Assembly (NCBI RefSeq): GCF_900324485.2
Contig: NC_046648.1
Location: forward strand, 1,364,001 to 1,428,000
Direction: 5' to 3'
From: Mastacembelus armatus
Taxonomy: Eukaryota > Chordata > Actinopteri > Synbranchiformes > Mastacembelidae
Length of the DNA: 64,000 bases
Shown: positions 15,301 to 23,588 of the stretch, in pieces
Layout: every line of letters begins with the position of its first letter
Numbering within the stretch: position 1 is the stretch's first letter
Notes under the pieces: model-generated
Databases searched by the model: none
What the model was told of the DNA's origin: nothing
The model's input: only the letters and a program-made list of their open reading frames with translations
Made by a program: the position numbers and the translations under genes

Positions 15301-16970
15301 CCTTTAAAAAAAAAAAGGCCAATTAATACCTGAAGCTACTTAACACTGCTCTATTGGGGGCTGTCACACAATCAGCAAAAATAATATTTAATACATTTGT
15401 CTCTGAATATTTATTATGAAGAATGGATTAATGTCCAGCGTGACAAAACAATGTTATGTTTATCCTAATGGGCTAAACTTGAGCAAACTAAATGATGTGT
15501 CAAACAATAAAAATAAAATGAAGAAAAAATAAAAATATAGACAAAAAAAAAAAAAAAAAAAAAAAAAAAACATGCTATTTGCTTATCATTTTAAACCAAT
15601 GACAGGCAAGTGACAACTGATTTTAATTTTCACATTCAAACCAACTATGGTCACACATCTCTTATGAGCTGCAGAACATAAAACATGAGTCGCAACTAAA
15701 AATGGTTTCGCTTTTTGAAGGGAACTTTGCCTGAACTTTAGATTGTGTGATTATGTGTAATCAAGATTATTTACTACTGTGTGCACAGACATAATTAGAA
15801 AACTTATGAATCCCATTACGGCAAGTCAGAACACATTGCAGGTGTAACGTGAAAGGGTCCAACCGTTTAAAACAGACACATGTAGTCATATGTAGGGTGT
15901 TTTCAATGTACAACAAGGGTGCAACTGGCTTTCCTGCATTTTTGCACCACCATTTAAATACGTAACGTTAATGGTTAGTAACGTCAGCTAGCAGTTAGCA
16001 TTTCCTCCTCTCAAAAGCCTTCAACTCACTTCTGTCTGCAAACAAGCTAACGTAACTAGCCAGAATGAAAACTTAGCATTTCCGCCGCAGTTAGGTTATA
16101 TAGACGGGTCAGGCCGGGACCTGTGGGACTTGTCTTGTTTGAAACAGCTAAATAAGCAGCTCTGTGTGCAGCTGGACAGCGTATAAAAGCAGAGGAGTGG
16201 GCGCTAGCCTCCCCGTTCTTTGTGTTCGCTAGCTGGCTGCTACTCTGGCCCGATAAGGAGCGGGCCACAGATGAATTGCGGTCCCTGTTTACAAACTGGC
16301 GTAGCTACTCACTACGTGCTTTTTAAAAAATCTTCCACTCATGTTTCCAACCCCCCTAATATTTCCTACCTGCACGGGGACAGCTCTAATGTGCCTCGCA
16401 GTGTTTTGCCGCTTGGTCTAAAATGTATTTTGTGTTGCGACTCTTCGTTAAATGTAACGGGAAGCTCCGCCGTGCTAACGTTATTAGCACGTACCGTTAG
16501 CATGCAGCTAACGTTAGCGTTAGCTTGGCAGAGGGATGTTGACATTTCTCCATGGTAATAACCAGTCACTGCTCTGGACACTAGTCATTCTCGCACATTT
16601 AACGATCACACAAAATGTGAGAAGATGAAATAAAGATACTAACTCCTGCTTCGTTTTCGGACCTCACCTCTTCACTCCCACTAGAGCTGTATCCAGCCTG
16701 GCCAAGGATCTTGTGGTTCGCCTCTATCCCAAGTAAGCGCAAGTGAGACTGGTCTTCGTTTAACGATACCACCAGGTTTGCGGGCCTTGGCCCTCCATTA
16801 GTCACATCATCACCTTCTAAGCCTGATCGTCCGAGTTGCCATCGCTTCTCAGAGCGCAAACGACTGCGTGACGACCAAGGCCGACCGGGGAAACGACCTC
16901 TGGCCGTAGCGGTTCCACCTTGGCCTCCTACGGCAGCCGCGGTTGCTGATCCGCATCCCGCTGCCGCCAT
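368..16970 (-). CDS. kmt2b: kmt2b (MLL4/MLL2-type H3K4 methyltransferase), partial, 3' end off the window
   Basis: Nuclear lysine methyltransferase of the Trithorax/COMPASS family that methylates histone H3 lysine 4. Twenty-nine exons are readable; the FYRC and SET domains are missing only because they lie left of base 1. Exons: 16668-16970, 15223-15301, 11511-15047, 11220-11401, 10926-11049, 10554-10734, 10108-10339, 9958-10025, 9600-9857, 9304-9410, 8592-8717, 7982-8095, 7667-7813, 7474-7566, 7267-7384, 7025-7138, 6549-6733, 6331-6433, 6030-6140, 5707-5783, 5264-5487, 5053-5156, 4796-4933, 4468-4626, 4262-4379, 4075-4153, 3813-3973, 3546-3713, 368-3458. It is KMT2B rather than KMT2A because of stretches such as LVNRLGQIFVK, IKTPTVKGVLNLD and VPDDIPRLSALPLHER, which match KMT2B. 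The start was chosen at the second of two adjacent ATGs (16973 is the other). Residues 24-31 (RGRFPGRP) are the menin-binding motif of KMT2A/B. Bases 1-367 are the next intron. Confidence 0.95.
2530..2556 (-). other. kmt2b: kmt2b taspase-1 cleavage site
   Basis: Within the long exon 29 (368-3458) the protein reads AQLDGIDDGTES. This matches the taspase-1 site of KMT2A/B (human KMT2B QLD/GVDD), where cutting between Asp and Gly makes the N- and C-terminal fragments. The acidic residues after the cut are kept, so cleavage is expected. Exon 29 otherwise encodes a Ser/Thr/Pro-rich linker that ends in the conserved RIKTPTVKGVLNLDELKEE segment before the missing SET portion. Confidence 0.9.
3813..5156 (-). 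other. kmt2b: kmt2b extended PHD finger and FYRN domain (exons 22-27)
   Basis: Exons 22-24 (4468-5156) encode the extended PHD (PHD4), with RQCSLCQKYGDL, then LGQNEWAHVNCCLWSAEVFEE, then CERCNQTGATVGCCLTSC and CYKHRHL. Exons 25-27 (3813-4379) encode the FYRN domain, with RRVYVDFEGISLRRKFLTGL and the continuation LFPVGFQCSRWYWSTVNP. In the family FYRN pairs with FYRC after proteolytic cleavage to hold the two halves together; the FYRC partner lies outside the window. Confidence 0.92.
6549..8095 (-). other. kmt2b: kmt2b PHD fingers 1-3 (exons 12-17)
   Basis: Six short exons encode three consecutive PHD zinc fingers. PHD1 runs from YVCFLCASKGQHE (7982-8095) into CQVCCEPFHLFCLE and WCCRRC (7667-7813). 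PHD2 starts with CKFCHVCGRK and continues through CERCQNCYHASCLG (7474-7566) and CIRCKSCG (7267-7384). PHD3, the reader of methylated H3K4 in this family, spans NYCPICFKCYEDNDYDS and CNHWVHAKCEDL (7025-7138) and YSCRPC (6549-6733). Exons 17-20 (5707-6733) then encode the atypical bromodomain region. All metal-binding Cys/His positions I can place are present. Confidence 0.9.
10108..10339 (-). other. kmt2b: kmt2b CXXC zinc finger exon
   Basis: The exon encodes the CXXC domain that binds unmethylated CpG DNA. The eight-cysteine pattern CGVCKGC, then CGKCMNC, then the KFGG loop and a final CC pair is complete, so zinc binding is expected. The KFGGPNTKRQCC ending resembles KMT2B (GGPNTKKQCC) more than KMT2A. 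The next exon (9958-10025) continues with the usual YKRCDQIEERKARR segment. Confidence 0.93.
11511..15047 (-). other. kmt2b: kmt2b giant exon 3, about 1,179 codons of mostly disordered protein
   Basis: This single exon encodes a long Lys/Ser/Glu-rich, low-complexity region with many basic patches and PEST-like stretches. The only strongly conserved island is around 12290-12385 (FVKNIKHFIMPVVSARSSRV then IKTPQRFM), which is a near-perfect match to the same island in mammalian KMT2A/B. The next exon (11220-11401) carries the second conserved island, RMFNLLRKAKVQLFKIDQQ. A large third exon is also the known gene structure of KMT2A and KMT2B. The exon is open throughout, so the gene looks functional. 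Confidence 0.9.
15543..15570 (+). repeat. poly(A) tract in kmt2b intron 1
   Basis: An uninterrupted run of about 28 adenines lies in the 1.4 kb first intron of kmt2b (15302-16667). It could be the tail of an old retroposon or a simple repeat; no recognisable element body is attached. The rest of the intron has no gene, but its upstream half holds several TAACGTTA-type palindromes. Confidence 0.9.
15960..16530. promoter_or_regulatory. kmt2b: CpG-type 5' region of kmt2b with GCTAACGTTAGC-like palindromes
   Basis: Intron 1 near the first coding exon is rich in CpG and carries repeated palindromes. TAACGTTA occurs at 15963-15970, inside 16474-16483 and inside the 12-base palindrome GCTAACGTTAGC at 16507-16518; a one-sided form (GCTAACGTAAC) is at 16046-16056. 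The function is unknown. The placement inside a CpG-rich promoter-proximal region is seen directly; a regulatory role is inference. Confidence 0.45.
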
Positions 16971-17242
16971 CATTGCTTCAACAACAACACACACCGACGG
17001 CTAGCAGTTCGTGGAGACACAAGAGGGAAGGCGCGAGATGGGAGGGGGGCCGCGCAATGCTACAAGGGAAAGTGAGTTTTTATTTTTTATTTTTTTTTCT
17101 GCGAGGCTTCAATAGGAAGAAGGATGTGGGTCGACCTCTGGTGGTGGTTGTAGGTATTACATAGTTGTAGGTCAAGTCTCCATTCAGAAATTTATTATGT
17201 TTCCTGCCATGCCACTTAGCAAGGCATGAGTCAGACCGCAAT

Positions 17243-17706
17243 GAATCTAATTCCACTGAGGAAATCTAACCTTTATCATTTTTATTATGTTTAGATTAAT
17301 CCTACACATTACAATTTTAAGTCTCTTTGAATACTGTTTAAAATGTTAAATACATGTTAAATATCTAGGCATGATAATCAGGTCTATATAATAAATCTAA
17401 TTCCACTGAGGAAATCTAAACTTTATCATTTTTATTATGTTTAGATTAATCATATATACTACAATTTAAAATTTTCATTTTTTAAAAATATTTTAAATTT
17501 CTTATTTATCTTACATCTTTGCTACCTTTGGCACTCTGCTGTGTACTTATACTTTGCTGTTGCAACAATGCAATTTCCCCATTGTGAGACAAATAAAGGT
17601 TTTCTTATCTTATCTTATCTTATCTTTAAGTCTCTTTGTTTAAAATGTTCTTTCAAATGCATGTTAAATATCCAGACATAAATAAATATACCTAAATAAT
17701 AAATCT
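17243..17706 (+). repeat. tandem duplication whose second copy is split by a short retroposon
   Basis: A unit of about 150 bases at 17243-17393 is repeated directly after itself. The second copy is in two parts, 17394-17467 and about 17625-17706. The parts are separated by about 157 bases ending in a polyadenylation-like AATAAAGG and a TCTTA pentamer array (17602-17626). That insert looks like the 3' tail of a fish retroposon. The duplication therefore came first and the insertion second. The rest of the kmt2b-psenen gap (16974-18740) holds no gene. Confidence 0.75.
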
Positions 17707-17819
17707 AGGCATCAACACCTCTCAATAAAACACTAACAACTGATTTCAAATTCAAAATATAGTTCTACCAGCACTTCTCTAAACAGTTTCCACAAAATTC
17801 AATATTATAACCTTCATGG

Positions 17820-17950
17820 ACATAAGATTAGATAAGATGAGCATTTGTCACATGCACAGTTAGTACAATGTACAGTGAAATGTGTTTTTGTACCTGCAGT
17901 TAACATCTAAACAGTTAGCACAGGGGTGTAGACACAGTAGTCACACATAT
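17820..17950 (+). repeat. dispersed teleost repeat fragment, family not known
   Basis: A stretch containing CATTTGTCACATGCACAG followed by GTACAATGTACAGTGAAAT resembles a short repeat often met in fish non-coding DNA. I cannot assign a family. No coding potential is seen. Confidence 0.35.
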
Positions 17951-18652
17951 ATTCACTTTGTCCTCAAATAAGATTTCATTATGGAGAATCACATCATTAA
18001 ACAGGGTGGGAAATGATTTGAAAAATGTTTTTGTTTGTTTTCCTGATAAACTGGAAAAAGCAGCTCTGAAGTTAAATGATAATGCAGTAAGAAAAGTGGA
18101 ATAGCCTACGATAAGAAAGGCTTTGTCATTAATCTAAATGTGGCAGAAGGAATGGGATCCAGAGCCAGATAATAAATAAAAGCAGAATTTACCATCTGTT
18201 TTGATGATTGATAGCATTACATCCATAATTTAGTGTCCTGGTACTACACAGTATACAGCTTTATTGACACCAGCAGCTTATCATAATGACAGTGAAGAAG
18301 CAGGAGCCAAAATCTACACCAATGCAATTTAATTTATACTAAAAGTGTCAATTTGTGTTTACGCCCATGAAAAAAAGAGAAAATCATTTTATGAACTACA
18401 TTTGCATTAGAGGACACATTAGAAAATTAACAGTAATAAACACTAACTCTCAATATCAATCAATAATAATTTCATCTTAACAAAAAAATATATCAGCAGT
18501 AGCAGCATTTGTTTTTCTGCTGAGACCTCTAATATCTCAGATTTGCTCAGTAAACAAAATGGCCAGACAATTTGAGGTCTATCTATCTGCAGCACAGACT
18601 CATCAGTCAATCCGTTTTATTGTAGACCGCTTTTTTGTCACGCATGTCACGC

Positions 18653-18666
18653 ACAGTAGGGGGCGC
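18653..18666 (+). promoter_or_regulatory. CTCF-like site between kmt2b and psenen
   Basis: ACAGTAGGGGGCGC matches the CTCF core consensus CCASYAGRKGGCRS at 13 of 14 positions (only the first base differs). It sits in the gap between the divergently transcribed kmt2b and psenen, about 0.5 kb ahead of the psenen start codon. Binding is inferred from sequence only. Confidence 0.5.
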
Positions 18667-18900
18667 TATGCAGTTCAGGTCGACGTGTATTTGCCATAAC
18701 AACATTGACAAACAAAAAAAGGTGACGAAGAAGAACGTGATCTGGCAGCAGAAGGAGGAAGTGTTTATATTTTGTTAAATTTTTGACGAAACTCTGACTA
18801 TTGGGATTTTAAATACCAGGTAGATGTTAATGTGTTTAACTATGGTCCATTAAAAACATTATAAAAACGACCCGGCTCAGAATCTGGCGGCTGGTGTAAA

Positions 18901-18960
18901 ATAACAGTTAGAGTACTCGGAACAGCTAAGCTAACGTGATGCTAACGTTAGCAATGTGAA
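18901..18960. promoter_or_regulatory. psenen: psenen promoter/5' intron palindromes
   Basis: The perfect 12-base palindrome GCTAACGTTAGC lies at 18941-18952, just after a partial copy (GCTAACGTGATGC). It lies about 0.2 kb ahead of the coding exon, probably in the first intron, since a good donor (CCAG/GTAGAT) near 18818 and an acceptor (TTTCATCAG) at 19110-19118 suggest a 5'-untranslated first exon. Confidence 0.45.
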
Positions 18961-19137
18961 TTTGGACTGAGGCTGCTTTGTTGTCTTGATATGTGCACAG
19001 ATTTAAGATTACTTTGTTCAGTCGTCTCAACTTCAGTGGATACTCTTGTCTTGGTCGTAGACATCACCACAAACACTTTTGACTTATCTTCAGCTTGTTC
19101 TGCATTTTTTTTTCATCAGGTTTGACACAAACTCACA

Positions 19138-20461
19138 ATGAACCTGGAGCGACTGCCCAATGAGGAGAAACTCAGCCTATGCAGAAAATATTATTTGGGT
19201 GAGAATCCTTTAAAATGAATCATGACATATTAACTACCAAGTGCTGGTATAATTATTTACACTCTTACCTCTTCCTCTTTGGGTTGTAAGTGCTGGATAA
19301 ATTGAGGTAGTCTGCATCCATAAGTTCTGTAATTATATTAAAATGTTCTGATGTTGTAGTGTTCAATAGGATCTTCATGGATGTTTTTTTTTCCATGTTT
19401 TGATCTAAGGTGGCTTCGCATTTCTCCCGTTCCTTTGGCTGGTCAATGTTGTTTGGTTTTTCCGGGAGGCCTTTGTAAAGCCAGCCTACACCGAACAGCT
19501 CCAGATAAAAACTTGTAAGTATCAGAACTTTAATAATATATAGATGAACCTAGAAACATTTTGATTAATGTTCATACTTTGTACTTTCCCTCATTAGACA
19601 TGACGTGTATTCAGCACTTACAGGACTCGATATATTCACCTATTATTAAGTTTGTCCATGTTTTAGGAGATCACTAAAAACCATTTGACTCAATAGGAAG
19701 AACATGAGTTTAGCTATGATTTTATATATTATAGAAAAGGATGCTGAGGTTAGAGCTGCCAGGAAGGAGGCCTAGAGGAAGACCAAAGAGGAGGTTCTTG
19801 GATGTAGTGAAGGAGGACATGAGGATAGTTGGTGTGGGTGAGGAGGATACAGAGGATAGGGTTAAATGGAGGCAGATGATTGGCTGTGGTGACCCCTGAA
19901 GGGAGCAGCCCAAAGGAGAAGAAGAAGAGAGAAGATGATTGTTTACATAATGATATTATATATATTAAGTTAAGTCAGTGGGATTGTCACAATATTTAAC
20001 ATAGTGTATATTGGCCATCTCTATTGCAAGGCCGATAAAGTAGGACAAAATATAAGTCACACATTTTGGGCTAACCCTTATTCACAGACACCAACTAGAA
20101 ATTAAGATGACGAATGCCATTCTGATATTTTTGGTTTAAAGAACAAAATATTTATCTGCAAAAATTTGTGCCACTGTGTTGACTTTATAAAATAGAATCA
20201 AAGAGTATGTTGGGGATTTTATTGACTGTAGTTTTCAGAGAAAGCTTCAGAACATGATATGAAGCATTTGTGTGTATCAGTTGTTATATTGCTAAGCTGT
20301 TTTTGTGTGTGTTTCATCCAGATGTGAAGCGGTCAGCACTGGGCTTGCTGTTATGGGTAACAGTACTCACCACCTGGATCACTATTTTCCAGCACTACAG
20401 AGCCGAGTGGGGGGAAGTGGGAGATTACCTTTCCTTTACAATTCCACTGGGAATTCCTTGA
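19138..20461 (+). CDS. psenen: presenilin enhancer 2 (PEN-2), gamma-secretase subunit
   Basis: Smallest subunit of gamma-secretase, a membrane complex with presenilin, nicastrin and APH-1 that cuts Notch and APP inside the membrane; PEN-2 is needed for presenilin maturation. Coding exons are 19138-19198, 19410-19514 and 20322-20461, and the phases join cleanly into 101 residues, exactly the human length. Recognition stretches are [36 protein letters not shown] and the C-terminal [12 protein letters not shown], whose conserved D-Y-L-S-F motif is needed for complex assembly. Hydrophobic segments lie at about residues 20-37 and 58-76. Human PSENEN is likewise a close neighbour of KMT2B. The second intron holds an RTE LINE tail. 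Confidence 0.97.
19738..19926 (+). mobile_element. RTE-type LINE, 5'-truncated 3' fragment, in psenen intron 2
   Basis: About 190 bases encode the last part of an RTE-clade reverse transcriptase protein ([19 protein letters not shown], ending in [10 protein letters not shown] and a stop) followed by the short 3' tail rich in GAAGAAG. It differs from the equivalent part of the copy at 38913-39566 at only about one small spot. It has the same orientation as psenen. I could not fix a target-site duplication. Confidence 0.85.
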
Positions 20462-22110
20462 AACGCATTATTATTATCTTTTGAAATTAATGATCCAGTA
20501 TCATTATATTGGATCATTTGGACCAACAAATTTTCCTTTGTCAACTACATGATTGAATGAAAATCACTAAGTAGTCCCTTATGTTTTCAAAAGGATTTTT
20601 TTTGTGCTTTTCAGACATCTGAGAAACTTCTTTGGTTAGATAGTGTAGTCTAACTGGTCTTGTATAGCAAGGTTAACTGTCATGACAGTATTTTACAGCA
20701 TATAATAGTGAAACTGGATGTGCATTGAGGTTTATTGTGGAGGCTAGATCGTGTACCTACATCTATTTTTACTTGTGTGTGAATGATGAATTAAAAATAT
20801 ATCCACATGTTAAATTTGCACTATTTTGACTTCATGTACTTAACTTAGCACGTGAGCCAGCATTAGAGGTAGCAGATATCTATCTATCAGTCTATATGGA
20901 TGAATAGTTTGCATTACTGCATAAGTCTTGTAAAGTCTGGACAATCACTGACTGGCGCCTGTTGTGAAACACAATAACTTGATCCCTCCAAATGGTACCA
21001 TTTCCCTGTCGTCCTATATGAGTCACAACATAATCACAGCCATTTTTAGCAACGCCAGTCGCAGCTTAAGTGACAGGTTCTGTGTTACTAAGAGGGAGAG
21101 CATGTGCCACTATCCATAACTGTTGACCTTACTAGCCTGTGCCAAGAACAAGTAGTATCTGGCACGTGCAGTACCTGTTATGGTGCATAGTTGTGATCTA
21201 AATTATATAACCCTGTCATGCACAGTGTATATTGTTTTCAGGTGTTTTGTATTTTATTCGTCTGTACAGAGACTGAAATAGGCAGAAATACATTTAACAA
21301 AGAACTATAAATGCAGTTTTAAGCACTTCATTTTGCTGCACTATATTTCAGAGGTAAATACTTCACTATATTAATTTGACAGCTAGTTATTGGTCTCTTT
21401 ACAGTTAAAGATTTTATATACAAAACATACAATACACCAAGTGGTGCCTATCTCCCCTCAGGCCAGCTGCCACGTTAAGGCATTATTTATGTATTAATTA
21501 TTAAAACACAACGAGGCCTATAGCTGATAAGGCTTATGTACTTTTACACGAAGATGGACTGCAGGACCTTAATTTGCAATGTTTGTTAATGAGAGGTTTT
21601 TAAAATGTCAGTATTTTAAATTGAAGCATGGCTGCTTTTACTTAAGTGATCTGAATACTTCCATCCAGTCAGTAATGCCAGAATGAGTGATGAGGGGCTT
21701 TTTAGTAGCAGTACACGTGTGGTGCCATGTGTCTTGAATCCCTGCTGTCACTGTCTGTCTGGCATCAGCTCACAGGCCAACAACCTCGTGTTTTGAACCT
21801 ATTTTTGGATAGATATTGTTTAAAAACTGGGCTTAAGGACATATATAGGTAATAGGTCTGATTACTATACATGATCAGTCCGCTTGTACGTATGGGCACC
21901 ATCAACCCTCTCAAGAATAACCTGTAGATTACACTGTTGGTAATGACTAATAAACACCTTAATGCAGAATAAGCCGGCAACAGCTGAGTCATTCTTCCCA
22001 AAACAACACAGTGATCCACGTGGCCTTGCTTGGACATCCAGTGGTACGCGTTAGTCCAGAACATAACAGAAGCAAGGTGCCCCACTGTGAATTCCCAGCT
22101 CATTATGCAA
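20462..22110. other. psenen-hspb6 intergenic region
   Basis: No gene recognised. The first 360 bases are the likely psenen 3' untranslated region, with an AATTAAAAATA end signal near 20793. The rest is AT-rich single-copy-looking DNA. A 129-codon minus-strand open frame at 21765-22154 has no recognisable domain and overlaps the hspb6 promoter, so I treat it as chance. Confidence 0.6.
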
Positions 22111-22278
22111 CTCCAGTATAAAACACACAGACACACACCGTAACTGTCCAACACCCAGAGGGAGAGGAGCTGGACAGGCGCAGCAGATCATCACTTTACC
22201 TTATTCAGGACTCAACACAAGCAGTTGCCAGAGGCTCTTTTTCCCGTGTGCACAAACTTGGATAGAGTTTGTCAAGAG
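22108..22278 (+). promoter_or_regulatory. hspb6: hspb6 TATA box and untranslated first exon
   Basis: A TATA-like box (AGTATAAAAC) near 22110 is followed by a stretch of about 140 bases ending in a strong donor (CAAGAG/GTAAGT) near 22278. The coding exon begins after an acceptor (CGATTAG) at 22372. This fits a short 5'-untranslated exon 1 and an intron of about 95 bases. The transcription start itself is inferred. Confidence 0.55.
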
Positions 22279-22374
22279 GTAAGTTCTTTATCCCTTGTAG
22301 TCTGACATGCTGTAGCCTCAACTGCTATCAAGTCAGCTTTCTCTCCCTTTTTTTAAACTTTCTATCGATTAGAA

Positions 22375-23138
22375 ATGGACTTCATCCTGTCACCCACTCT
22401 GCCAGCTGGTGGTATCCCATGGGAGAAGGTTTTACCACCTCTTATTCCTCGGCTGAATGGGACTTATGGACAATATAACTGGTCACCGAAAATAATTATC
22501 CCGGAGACTGACACGACCAGCTCTGCAGAGGTATGCCATTTTCACTTCCTAAGCTGGCTAAGTATCAGAAATGTTAAAAAGGTAAACCTGGTAGTTGATT
22601 GCATTCGTTTCAGTTCAATAGACATGCATGAAAACAATGCCTGATAGACTTTTGCAATGGCAACCTGTTCATCCACTCTATTGGGATTTACTGGATATTT
22701 GCTGTGCTTTGCTGTCATTTATTTCTATACCATAATATAAACGATTGTGACTCACTGTGGTAGGTGAACTGTGATGATACCGGATTTACGGTTCAAGTTG
22801 ATGTGAAGTACTTCAACCCAGAGGATCTAGTGGTCAAAGTAATAGGAGACTTTGTAGAAGTGCAAGGAAAGCATGAAGAAAAAAAGGTTGGTATTCTGGA
22901 AGGAACATTGCTGGATGATGAAGGTCAAGTGTGTCATCCTCTAAACATGAATTCCTTATTCCTCTCTATGATTTGTTTGAAGCATGGTCCAGGTTTTACA
23001 ACACGCCAGTTTAACCGCCGCTACCGCATCCCAAAGGGAGTGGACACCATGGCTTTGGAGTCAGCGGTTTCTCCAGAGGGCATCCTGATCATATCTGCAC
23101 CAATGCTGCAAACAGAGAACTCCAGATGCCTGGCCTAA
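22375..23138 (+). CDS. hspb6: small heat-shock protein, HSPB6-like
   Basis: ATP-independent chaperone with an alpha-crystallin domain, binding unfolding proteins; HSPB6 (Hsp20) is typical of muscle. Exons 22375-22530, 22764-22886 and 22983-23138 join in phase into 144 residues. The alpha-crystallin domain covers about residues 53-140: VQVDVKYFNPEDLVVKVIGD, then FNRRYRIPKGVD and the SPEGILIISAP strand. The N-terminus (52 residues) is short and divergent, with the usual W-E-K and PPL hydrophobic spots. The name rests on the domain plus the position next to psenen, lin37 and proser3, as in human; HSPB2 or crystallin-like paralogues are less likely. The second intron is 96 bases, in frame and free of stops. 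The donor (GTTGGT) is weak. Confidence 0.88.
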
Positions 23139-23549
23139 TCACATTCACACCAAAATATCAAATCTCAGCATGTTCACCGTTTATGACAACAGATGGAACA
23201 GTGGCCTTTTTGAACACACAGACACACAAGTGATTTTAGGCTCCTCCATACACAGCAACACTCAGTGTGTGTCAAAACACATATTTGTTATGTTCCTGGC
23301 ACTGTTCTAATGTTCCCCTGCTCCCTGTGGTTTGTATATACTGCAGTGCTATTACTCATCTATCTTACATAATGTCCAGGCTTTGTAAATATTCTGTGTT
23401 CACATAGCTGCTTCTCTTTGTGTAACTTTTGTAAAATGCACTGTATTTTGATTGTGATTAATGATGTGCACAAACATATCTCCAAACTCTTTAATGTGGA
23501 AATAATTATTTATAAAAAAAACTACAAATATATTTTATTTCTTTAGAAA

Positions 23550-23555
23550 AATAAA
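23550..23555 (+). terminator. hspb6: hspb6 polyadenylation signal
   Basis: AATAAA about 410 bases after the hspb6 stop codon. On the other strand the proser3 coding region ends at 23589 and candidate AATAAA signals for it (plus-strand TTTATT) lie around 23505-23540, so the two 3' ends probably overlap. Confidence 0.6.
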
Positions 23556-23588
23556 AAAGTTACTACATGAAATGCTTCTTGCCAGTGT

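Noticed and set aside
16056-16581. Open frames of 70-112 codons in kmt2b intron 1 (both strands)
   Set aside because: They lie in CpG-rich non-coding DNA where stops are rare by composition; no domain or splice logic supports them.
21765-22154. 129-codon minus-strand open frame with hydrophobic stretches
   Set aside because: Overlaps the hspb6 promoter and untranslated exon, no domain and no conserved motif; likely chance.
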